Positions 8,282-14,471 of a stretch of DNA of 14,937 bases are shown here, piece after piece. A program made the translations under genes and the position numbers. This stretch comes from JAFMPW01 sp040830565 (GTDB lineage: Bacteria > Bacteroidota > Bacteroidia > Flavobacteriales > Flavobacteriaceae), in the NCBI GenBank assembly GCA_040830565.1, contig JBFOMC010000202.1:1-14937 (forward strand), written 5' to 3'. How positions within the stretch are numbered: position 1 is the stretch's first letter; each line of letters opens with the position of its first letter. Under the pieces are notes generated by a model. It saw nothing but the letters and a program-made list of their open reading frames with translations, had not been told where the DNA came from and made no database searches.

Positions 8282-9769
8282 ATGAGGGCAAATTATATCC
8301 ATTCTGCAAAAGCAAACCAGACAAACATGGTTGGTAGCGGGGCCGTTCAGAAAACTTTGGAGGTGAAGATTTATGAAACTTCAGCTGAGGGAAACAAGCT
8401 TACCGCCATCAATCAGTCTGAAGAAGAATTGGAAGGGTCTCTGATAAGGTTATTCCCAAGCAGAAAATTCCAACATATTACAGGTTTTGGAGGTTCTTTC
8501 ACAGCATCATCGGCCTACTTACTCAACCTGCTGGGAAAAGCAAATCGCCAAAAAATCATTGAAGCCTATTTCAGTAAGGAAGGTGCGGCCTATTCCCTGA
8601 CCAGGACCCATATTAACTCCTGTGATTTTTCATTAAGGCATTATTCCTATGCTCCCGTTGAGGACGATGATAAACTAGAGCATTTTTCCATAGCGGCAGA
8701 CCTTAAAGATCTGGTACCTTTTATCAAGGAAGCCCTTGCAGTTTCTGAGGACGGTTTCAAGATCATTTCCTCTCCCTGGACAGCGCCTCCATGGATGAAA
8801 GACAATAAGAATTGGATTGGAGGGAAATTACTGCCCTCATATTACGATACCTGGGCCCTCTACTTCTCAAAATATATAGACGCCTATAGACAAGAAGGTA
8901 TAGATATCTGGGGAATTACGGTGGAAAATGAGCCTCTGGGCAACGGCAGCAACTGGGAAAGCATGCATTTTACACCTGAAGAAATGACCCATTTCGTAGA
9001 AAAGTACTTAGGGCCGCGTATGGAGAAAGATGGGAAAGCTTATATAAAAATCTTGGGGTATGATCAAAATAGAGAGCATTTAGACCAGTGGGTAAATGTA
9101 ATGTACAAAACCGAGGCTAGTGCGAAATACTTTGATGGTACCGCCATTCATTGGTACGCCAGCACTTTTGAAGTCTACCCTGATGCCTTACAATATGCGC
9201 ACAAAAAGGCACCCGGCAAACACCTTATCCAAACAGAGGCCTGCATAGATGCGGGAATACCGAAATGGAATGATGATCACTGGTATTGGTCTAAAGAAGC
9301 TACAGACTGGGGTTGGGATTGGGCACCGGAAGAAGAAAAACATATGCATCCGAAATATGTTCCGGTATATCGCTATGCCAGGGATATTATCGGTTGTCTC
9401 AACAACTGGGTCGATGGCTGGGTAGATTGGAATATGGTATTAGACAGACAAGGCGGGCCTAACTGGTTTAAGAACTGGTGTGTGGCTCCGGTTATTGTAG
9501 ATCCTGAGGAGGACCAGGTTTATTTTACCCCGCTCTATTATACACTTAGTCATTTCAGTAAATATATCAGGCCTGGAGCTGCACGCATAGGTTTTGAGCA
9601 CACTGATCCTGATTTACAGGTCACGGCTGCGCAAAATCCTGATGGCACCTTGGCCGCAGTGATCCTGAACCAAGGTATTAAGGTGAAAAATTTTAAGCTC
9701 ATACTTAATGAAAACTCTGCTGATATTACGATCAGCGGGAGGGCAATACAGACCATTCTCATAAAATAA
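8282..9769 (+). CDS. GH30 glucanase/glucosidase without signal peptide (probable beta-1,6 activity)
   Basis: Family 30 glycoside hydrolase. In marine laminarin PULs, GH30 enzymes such as that of Formosa remove beta-1,6-linked glucose side chains, and this is the likely role. Seen: the GFGGSFTASSAYLL substrate-cleft segment, SSPWTAPPWMKDN, the acid/base E217 in ITVENEPLG, the nucleophile E319 in LIQTEACID, and a C-terminal beta-domain ending with a normal DGTLAAVILN strand. The 495-residue length is ordinary. The N-terminus has no hydrophobic segment. An in-frame TGA at 8267-8269 means no upstream ATG can supply one, and the overlapping frame from the ATG at 8266 is not hydrophobic either. I therefore infer a cytoplasmic enzyme. 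It is placed 39 nt after GH17 and 17 nt before the second permease. Glucosylceramidase or xylanase activity, seen elsewhere in GH30, is less likely here. Confidence 0.9.
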   Translation: MRANYIHSAKANQTNMVGSGAVQKTLEVKIYETSAEGNKLTAINQSEEELEGSLIRLFPSRKFQHITGFGGSFTASSAYLLNLLGKANRQKIIEAYFSKEGAAYSLTRTHINSCDFSLRHYSYAPVEDDDKLEHFSIAADLKDLVPFIKEALAVSEDGFKIISSPWTAPPWMKDNKNWIGGKLLPSYYDTWALYFSKYIDAYRQEGIDIWGITVENEPLGNGSNWESMHFTPEEMTHFVEKYLGPRMEKDGKAYIKILGYDQNREHLDQWVNVMYKTEASAKYFDGTAIHWYASTFEVYPDALQYAHKKAPGKHLIQTEACIDAGIPKWNDDHWYWSKEATDWGWDWAPEEEKHMHPKYVPVYRYARDIIGCLNNWVDGWVDWNMVLDRQGGPNWFKNWCVAPVIVDPEEDQVYFTPLYYTLSHFSKYIRPGAARIGFEHTDPDLQVTAAQNPDGTLAAVILNQGIKVKNFKLILNENSADITISGRAIQTILIK

Positions 9770-9786
9770 CAACTAAACAAAAAATC

Positions 9787-11217
9787 ATGAGTCAAGTAAA
9801 AACGCTTTCTAAAGACAAGGTCCCCATTGGGCAAAAGGCTGCCTTTGGTGCAGGTCATTTGGTTTTGAATCTATATCCCGGAGCCCTGGGATTCTTTATG
9901 TTCTTTTTATTAACAGCCTTTGGAATGGATCCATTCTTAGCCGGACTTTTAGGTGGATTACCCAGATTTTTTGATGCGATTACCGATCCGATAATGGGAT
10001 TTATTTCAGACAACACTAGCTCAAAATGGGGAAGACGAAGGCCGTATATTTTGGTTGGAGGTATCCTAAGTGCCATCACTTTCGTACTGCTGTGGCAACT
10101 TGACGAAAACAATTCTTCGGACTATAACTTTTGGTACTTCCTGATTATGTCTATGGTCTTTCTCATCGGAAATACCATGTTTGCCACCCCCTTGGTTGGT
10201 TTAGGTTACGAAATGACTTCAGACTACAATGAGCGAACTCGCTTGATGGCCTTTTCGCAAACCGTTGGTTTGTTGGCCTGGGTAATTGTACCGTGGTTTT
10301 GGGTAATTATCGCTGATCCCGACATTTTTAGTAATCAGGCCCAGGGAGTCCGGACCATGGCAATTTATGTTGGAGTAGCTTGTTTGCTTCTCGGACTTCT
10401 ACCCGCATTTTTTTGTAGAGGTATGGATTCTGCAAATATGGGGAACAGAAAAAAATTGACCCTTACCTCTATCTTCAGCAATTTAAAAGATCTATTCGTT
10501 AGCATAAGAGAGGCTATAAAGAATAAGCCTTTTATGAAATTATGCGGGGCTACTTTCTTGGTATTTAATGGGTATCAAATTGTAGCATCTTTTAGCTTTT
10601 TTATTTTCGTTTTTTACATTTTCAACGGAAGTTATGAAGCAACGGCGACCTGGCCGGCATGGTTTAGCTCAATAGGAGCCTTGGTATCGGCCTTTTTGGT
10701 CATCCCTATTGTGTCTGCAATGGCCACTAAATGGGGTAAAAAGAAAGCTTTTATTATCTCAACAGCACTTTCTATTATCGGATATCTCATGAAATGGTGG
10801 GCTTTTACCCCAGATAATATCTGGCTTTCCTTTATTCCTATCCCCCTAATGTCCTTCGGTCTGGGAAGTTTATTTACGTTGATGATGAGTATGACTGCTG
10901 ATGTTTGCGATCTAGATGAACTTCTTAACGGAATGCCAAGAAAAGAGGGTACTTTTGGAGCACTATATTGGTGGGTTGTAAAACTTGGGCAAGGATTGGC
11001 ATTGGTTTTAGGAGGTCTTGTGTTAAAGGTAATAGGCTTTGATGGCAATGCGGCCACACAAACGGTAGATACTTTGACCAAATTGAGAATAGCCGATATC
11101 ATTATTCCGGTTGTAACGGCAGCTTTAGCTATTTGGGTAATGTGGAAATACAGTTTATCTGAAGAAAGGGCTAAAGAGATCAAAGCTCAGTTAGAAGAAA
11201 GAAGAGGAGTGTTATAG
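9787..11217 (+). CDS. MFS permease, GPH (MelB-like) cation:glycoside symporter family
   Basis: Inner-membrane symporter of the glycoside-pentoside-hexuronide family. The diagnostic segment FFDAITDPIMGFISD places Asp63 and Asp67 four residues apart, as the cation-site aspartates of MelB are, and is followed by the basic cytoplasmic KWGRRRP motif at 80-86. About twelve hydrophobic segments are visible and the C-terminus is charged and cytoplasmic. The 476-residue length is normal. It starts 17 nt after GH30 and probably imports glucosides (laminari-oligosaccharides, gentiobiose or similar) with Na+ or H+. It is unrelated in detail to the SP-family permease upstream, so the locus has two distinct inner-membrane carriers, presumably for products of different size or linkage. 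Substrate and cation are not readable from sequence. Confidence 0.92.
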   Translation: MSQVKTLSKDKVPIGQKAAFGAGHLVLNLYPGALGFFMFFLLTAFGMDPFLAGLLGGLPRFFDAITDPIMGFISDNTSSKWGRRRPYILVGGILSAITFVLLWQLDENNSSDYNFWYFLIMSMVFLIGNTMFATPLVGLGYEMTSDYNERTRLMAFSQTVGLLAWVIVPWFWVIIADPDIFSNQAQGVRTMAIYVGVACLLLGLLPAFFCRGMDSANMGNRKKLTLTSIFSNLKDLFVSIREAIKNKPFMKLCGATFLVFNGYQIVASFSFFIFVFYIFNGSYEATATWPAWFSSIGALVSAFLVIPIVSAMATKWGKKKAFIISTALSIIGYLMKWWAFTPDNIWLSFIPIPLMSFGLGSLFTLMMSMTADVCDLDELLNGMPRKEGTFGALYWWVVKLGQGLALVLGGLVLKVIGFDGNAATQTVDTLTKLRIADIIIPVVTAALAIWVMWKYSLSEERAKEIKAQLEERRGVL

Positions 11218-11262
11218 TGATGTTGGATTATTAAGTAGATAATAGAATTAAATCATAGTAAG

Positions 11263-11898
11263 ATGTCAACAAAAATAATAATCATAATAATTGGAGTTTT
11301 GCTTTTACTTATTGCGATAATTGGCAATTTGAAAACAAGCTCGGGGAATAGACTACTCAACACCAAACTGGTAATATCTTTTGGAATCATTGGTGTTTTA
11401 ATGATGATATACGGGAGCTATTCTTCTGAACTGGTAAATTATAATACCCAAATGGAGCAGGTGTCTATTGGTCAAAAGCTAAAGATAGACGGTCCCGTTG
11501 ATGCCGTAAAAGTGGTCTCGCCCATAGATCAAGACTCGGTAGATTGTAGGATTTTAACCATGGGGGTCTATCCTGAAAAACACGAGAAAGATATTTGGGT
11601 GGTTATCAGACCTACAGATGATAGGTATTATCCGCAATCTGATCATACAAATACTTCTTACAAGAGAGATGGTGAATGGCAGGTTGTTACCCGATTTGGT
11701 GGAGATTTGGGTGAAGCCTACGATCTGATTATTTATGAAGCAGATTCCACGGCTACCTCATTTTTTAGCACTACCATAGCAAAATGGAAAGAAGAAGAGG
11801 ACTATCCTGGCCTGCAGCTTGCAGAGATGCCTGCCGGGGCAAAGGAAGTTGATCGACTTGTGATTTATACCAGGAAAAACTGCAGAGGGGTGTTTTAG
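11263..11898 (+). CDS. Unrecognised membrane protein with two N-terminal helices
   Basis: 211 residues that I do not recognise. Two hydrophobic segments (about 4-22 and 35-55) are joined by a short loop carrying K, R and K, whereas the segment after helix 2 lacks positive charges. By the positive-inside rule the loop is cytoplasmic and the remaining ~155 residues face the periplasm. That part looks like a compact beta-rich domain with several conserved-looking aromatic/charged stretches (IWVVIRPTDDRYYPQSD, GEWQVVTRFGGDLGE, YDLIIYEADS). Two cysteines are present at 95 and 207. It lies 45 nt after the GPH permease and before the second GH17 gene, on the same strand, so it is probably part of the PUL. 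A sensing, binding or carrier-assisting role is possible but not shown. The start is the only ATG that includes helix 1. Confidence 0.75.
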   Translation: MSTKIIIIIIGVLLLLIAIIGNLKTSSGNRLLNTKLVISFGIIGVLMMIYGSYSSELVNYNTQMEQVSIGQKLKIDGPVDAVKVVSPIDQDSVDCRILTMGVYPEKHEKDIWVVIRPTDDRYYPQSDHTNTSYKRDGEWQVVTRFGGDLGEAYDLIIYEADSTATSFFSTTIAKWKEEEDYPGLQLAEMPAGAKEVDRLVIYTRKNCRGVF

Positions 11899-11918
11899 GC
11901 TTTTCAAGATGCAATTTT

Positions 11919-11934
11919 GCTGTCATTTGGCAGC
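11919..11934 (+). other. Weak hairpin in the 175-nt gap before the second GH17 gene
   Basis: GCTGTC, loop ATTT, GGCAGC: six pairs including one G-U, 21 nt after the preceding stop. No T-run follows. The gap (11899-12073) holds no other gene I can support and no convincing -33/-7 Bacteroidota promoter, although its length would allow an independent promoter for the last gene. Confidence 0.25.
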
Positions 11935-12073
11935 CCATGGGTAGTATATTCAGATAGTTGTTTGTCCCTAAAAGCGTACAATTTGCAGGATGAAAGGCAT
12001 TCAATTTATGCAATGTCTTTGTAAAATACCATAAGGAATACTTATCATTGTAATTCCAAAAACCTAAACCATC

Positions 12074-12961
12074 ATGTCATCAGGTAAATCAGAAAAGTTT
12101 CTAGCCCTGGCCAACCTTGATTATCAAGGGAAGAGTATAGAAGAAGTAAAAGCTATATCAAGACAGGTCTTAGAAGAAGGAATGCATGGCTTGTGTTTTA
12201 GTCCCTATATGGAAGGACAAAAACCTGGCGATCAAATGACCGAAGAACAAATAAGGAGAAGGATGGAGATCATTAGGCCATACACCAAATGGATTCGATC
12301 TTTTTCTTGTACTGACGGGAATGAGTTAATTCCCAGAATAGCCAAGGAATATGGAATAAAGACCTTGGTAGGCGCCTGGTTGGGCGATAATGGAGCCACC
12401 AATGAAAAAGAAGTTGAAGGGCTAATAGAGTTGGCTAAAGACGGGCATGTAGATATTGCTGCCGTCGGCAATGAGGTCATGTATAGAGGAGACCTTTCTG
12501 AGGAAGATCTCTTGCGTTTTATCCACCTTACGAAAGACGCCCTTCCGGATACTTTGGTAGGCTATGTTGATGCCTACTACGAGTTTACGGAAAGACCAAA
12601 TATTACGGAAGCCTGCGACGTTATTTTAGCCAATTGCTATCCTTTTTGGGAGGGTTGTGATCAAGACTATTCTCTTCTTTATATGAAAGACATGTATCAC
12701 AGGGCAGTTAAGGCCGCCAAAGGTAAAAAAGTGATCATTTCCGAGACAGGCTGGCCAAGTGAAGGAAGCAGTTTAGAAGGGGCATTCCCATCCTATGAAA
12801 ACGCCTTGAAATACTTCATAAACACCCAAAAATGGTCTAAAGAAGAAGATATTGAGATCTTCTATTTTTCATCATTTGATGAGTCCTGGAAAGTAGGAGC
12901 AGAAGGAGACGTTGGTGCATACTGGGGCCTTTGGGATAAGGATGAAAAAATCAAATTTTAG
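12074..12961 (+). CDS. GH17 beta-1,3-glucanase-type enzyme without signal peptide
   Basis: A second, compact family 17 glycoside hydrolase of 295 residues, essentially the bare TIM barrel. The acid/base is E134 in AVGNEVMYRG and the nucleophile is E224 in IISETGWPS, the textbook GH17 motifs; FYFSSFDESWK near the C-terminus is the usual last conserved barrel strand. It has no signal peptide: the N-terminus (MSSGKSEKFLALAN) is polar and leads straight into the first barrel strand, so the protein should be cytoplasmic. It is clearly divergent from the 430-residue GH17 lipoprotein of the same locus (different length, loops and N-terminus), which suggests a separate job, such as cleaving or transglycosylating imported beta-1,3-oligosaccharides before phosphorolysis. 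It is the last plus-strand gene of the locus, 175 nt after the unknown membrane protein, and faces clpS. Confidence 0.9.
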   Translation: MSSGKSEKFLALANLDYQGKSIEEVKAISRQVLEEGMHGLCFSPYMEGQKPGDQMTEEQIRRRMEIIRPYTKWIRSFSCTDGNELIPRIAKEYGIKTLVGAWLGDNGATNEKEVEGLIELAKDGHVDIAAVGNEVMYRGDLSEEDLLRFIHLTKDALPDTLVGYVDAYYEFTERPNITEACDVILANCYPFWEGCDQDYSLLYMKDMYHRAVKAAKGKKVIISETGWPSEGSSLEGAFPSYENALKYFINTQKWSKEEDIEIFYFSSFDESWKVGAEGDVGAYWGLWDKDEKIKF

Positions 12962-13019
12962 GTCGTACTGCAGGGCCAAACTTTGACAAATGGCTGTGAT
13001 CTTTCTAACCAATTGTGTT

Positions 13020-13051
13020 CTTTTTAGCCTGAAAAACAGGCATCTAAAAAG
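13020..13051. terminator. Long inverted repeat between convergent GH17 and clpS genes
   Basis: CTTTTTAG-CCTG, loop AAAAA, CAGG, a three-base bulge CAT, then CTAAAAAG: 12 pairs with one bulge, 59 nt beyond the GH17 stop. The A/T outer stem could supply a U-tract to an inner GCCTG/CAGGC hairpin in one direction or the other. Its place between two convergent genes suits a shared 3'-end structure for the end of the PUL transcript. Confidence 0.5.
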
Positions 13052-13086
13052 ATCCTCAAAGATGAGTGATTGCCTAGATTGAGAAG

Positions 13087-13105
13087 AAACCCGACAACCG
13101 AGTTT
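13087..13105 (-). terminator. Hairpin overlapping the clpS stop codon
   Basis: On the minus strand AAACTCG, loop GTTGT, CGGGTTT gives seven pairs with one G-U, followed by a pyrimidine run (cttctc). It begins inside the TAA stop codon of clpS. A weak intrinsic terminator is plausible; the U-tract is imperfect. Confidence 0.4.
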
Positions 13106-13379
13106 AGAAAATCTCGGCACTCAAGCCAGCCTGCAAAAGCCTGCTGCAGCGAGGTTCTAGGTCTGTATATTCCCCGGTTTTAACCGTACACTTACCATTG
13201 TGGTGTACAATAAGAGAGCATTGTTCTGCTTGTTCAGGGGTGTGATCGCAAACATCCATGAGCGTCTCTATTACATGCTCAAAGGTGTTCACATCATCAT
13301 TAAACAGAACTATCTCGTTCTGTTTCACCGTTTCTTCCTCCAATAAAAGTTCTTCTAATTGCTTTTCCCTGGTCCCCAT
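13104..13379 (-). CDS. clpS: ClpS, ATP-dependent Clp protease adaptor
   Basis: Cytoplasmic adaptor that binds the N-domain of ClpA/ClpC-type unfoldases and delivers N-degron substrates to ClpP. The 91-residue protein has the family core in order: VLFNDDVNTFEHVIETL (N-degron pocket, with the NDD(V)NT signature at about 27-32), then a helix with the HTPEQAEQCSLIVHHNGKC segment characteristic of Bacteroidota ClpS, and the closing LEPRCSRLLQAGLSAEI. The polar, acidic N-terminal extension (about residues 1-20) is the flexible tail usual for the family. It is convergent with the PUL and separated from the upstream metalloprotease gene by 131 nt containing a terminator, so it probably has its own promoter, though I cannot point to one. 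It is a housekeeping gene and marks the edge of the accessory locus. Confidence 0.95.
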   Translation of the reverse strand: MGTREKQLEELLLEEETVKQNEIVLFNDDVNTFEHVIETLMDVCDHTPEQAEQCSLIVHHNGKCTVKTGEYTDLEPRCSRLLQAGLSAEIF

Positions 13380-13456
13380 AGATCTGGATTTTTTACTAAT
13401 ATACTAATTTTTTCAACTTAGGATTGTCCAACGCCTTAAAGTAAAAGGCAAAAGAA

Positions 13457-13480
13457 AAGTGTCTGCCAGAGCAGACACTT
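13457..13480 (-). terminator. Intrinsic terminator of the metalloprotease gene
   Basis: AAGTGTCTGC, loop CAGA, GCAGACACTT: ten perfect base pairs. Read on the minus strand the stem is followed directly by TTTTCTTTTGCC, a good U-tract, 30 nt after the metalloprotease stop codon. It separates that gene from clpS. Confidence 0.88.
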
Positions 13481-13486
13481 ACTGCT

Positions 13487-13499
13487 TATTGTAAGTAAT
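13487..13499 (+). repeat. 13-bp inverted repeat, arm A (3' side of metalloprotease gene)
   Basis: TATTGTAAGTAAT, an exact reverse complement of positions 14406-14418. It lies in the 3' flank of the metalloprotease gene, between its stop codon and terminator. Confidence 0.6.
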
Positions 13500-13510
13500 C
13501 ATATATCGTC

Positions 13511-14368
13511 TTAGTACAGATAATTAAGTGCAATAACGTCGTTACTATTGAACTCACCATCTTCATTAGAGCTAAAGCAGGCAAGCATTACAGAAGTGGG
13601 GTCATAACCTGCTGGTGTGCCCGGGATTGGATTAGCTCCAATGCTTCCAACGCCTTCATTTACATTTTGTCCGCAACTTTGTCTGCTAAACCAGTCTGTA
13701 TGCCTAAAACCGACAGAATGACCCATTTCATGAGTAATTACATGTTCATTCACATTGGTTGAGCTATCATCTAATCCATAGATCTGTATAAACTTATTGG
13801 GATTTCCGTTACTCGGAAACCCGGCCGAACCTCCACTCCCTGAAGCATTAGGATTGTAGTAAACTACCATATCCTTGTTCTGATAATTGGTACCATACGT
13901 CAGGTTAAAGCGGATACTCAGATTCAACCTATTATAGTTATTAACAGCCCATTGAAGCGCGGTTCGCTCCTTACTCGATAGGCCATAACTTCCTCCGGTG
14001 TAACCGATAATGCTCAGGGTCCTTGGACTTACCAGGTTGTTTGTATGATAATTGCGCGAAGTTGCTTTTTCCAGTGTCTTAAGACTCTCTATTTGGGCCC
14101 TGGAAAAGGTAATATCATCTTCTATCTGATAACGTTGCTCTGTTGATCCATCTGGTAACACAAAGTCGATAACCTCTATGCTACCAACGTTAAAATAGTT
14201 TTCCTTTAACAGCCGTACAATATCTTCAGTAATCTCCAGGGGCGACTCCTGTACTAATTGTTCTTTTTCAGCTGTGGGATCCGTATCCGGAGTTTCATTT
14301 TCTTTTTGGCAGGAAACCAGCATGCATAGCAATGCCAGCGCCATTGTGGGGAGTTTTAAATTTTTCAT
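13511..14368 (-). CDS. M57-like zinc metalloprotease lipoprotein
   Basis: Secreted zinc-dependent peptidase of the type annotated in Bacteroidota as M57 or dual-action HEIGH peptidase. The N-terminus (MKNLKLPTMALALLCMLVSC) is a lipoprotein signal with lipidated Cys20; the following Q-K-E-N-E resembles the acidic export signal described for surface lipoproteins, so I infer surface display. After a Glu/Thr/Pro-rich linker and an N-terminal region of about 90 residues comes the catalytic domain. Its extended zinc motif HEMGHSVGFRH at 213-223 fits HExxHxxGxxH, with H213, H217 and H223 as ligands and E214 as catalytic base. The Gly-rich GSGGSAGFPSNGNPNKFIQIYG segment upstream is typical of these enzymes. 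At 285 residues it is normal for the family. Substrate is unknown; no inhibitor or partner gene is adjacent. It sits between clpS and prmA with its own terminator. Confidence 0.85.
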   Translation of the reverse strand: MKNLKLPTMALALLCMLVSCQKENETPDTDPTAEKEQLVQESPLEITEDIVRLLKENYFNVGSIEVIDFVLPDGSTEQRYQIEDDITFSRAQIESLKTLEKATSRNYHTNNLVSPRTLSIIGYTGGSYGLSSKERTALQWAVNNYNRLNLSIRFNLTYGTNYQNKDMVVYYNPNASGSGGSAGFPSNGNPNKFIQIYGLDDSSTNVNEHVITHEMGHSVGFRHTDWFSRQSCGQNVNEGVGSIGANPIPGTPAGYDPTSVMLACFSSNEDGEFNSNDVIALNYLY

Positions 14369-14471
14369 GATTCATAAGTGTTTGGGTGCAATAAATAATT
14401 AAGAAATTACTTACAATAGTCATGAAATTACTAAATTCCCCCCACGAGTTTCAGAAAATTACCGGCTTTTT
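14369..14471 (-). other. Intergenic region upstream of the metalloprotease gene
   Basis: 103 AT-rich bases between the prmA stop and the metalloprotease ATG. It should hold the 3' end of prmA and the promoter of the metalloprotease. I find arm B of the 13-bp inverted repeat, but no clear terminator hairpin for prmA and no good TTTG/TAnnTTTG promoter pair. Confidence 0.4.
14406..14418 (-). repeat. 13-bp inverted repeat, arm B (upstream of metalloprotease gene)
   Basis: Reads TATTGTAAGTAAT on the minus strand, 37-50 nt upstream of the metalloprotease ATG. It matches arm A at 13487-13499 exactly, in opposite orientation, so the two flanks of one transcript could pair. Confidence 0.6.

Noticed and set aside
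8266..8282. Alternative ATG at 8266 as start of GH30
   Set aside because: It is in a different frame from the GH30 protein and does not give a signal peptide.
10632..11183. A 183-codon minus-strand open frame opposite the GPH permease
   Set aside because: Antisense of a transmembrane-rich gene often gives long open frames; nothing in the translation resembles a family.
11771..12013. Minus-strand open frame spanning the end of the unknown membrane protein and the following gap
   Set aside because: Mostly antisense to a plausible coding region; the part in the gap has no start context or domain.
11899..12073. Promoter of the TTTG / TAnnTTTG type before the second GH17 gene
   Set aside because: TTTG at 11961 and a TACAATTTG at 11977 are present, but the spacing is about 12 nt and the second box has an extra base, so it does not fit the Bacteroidota consensus.
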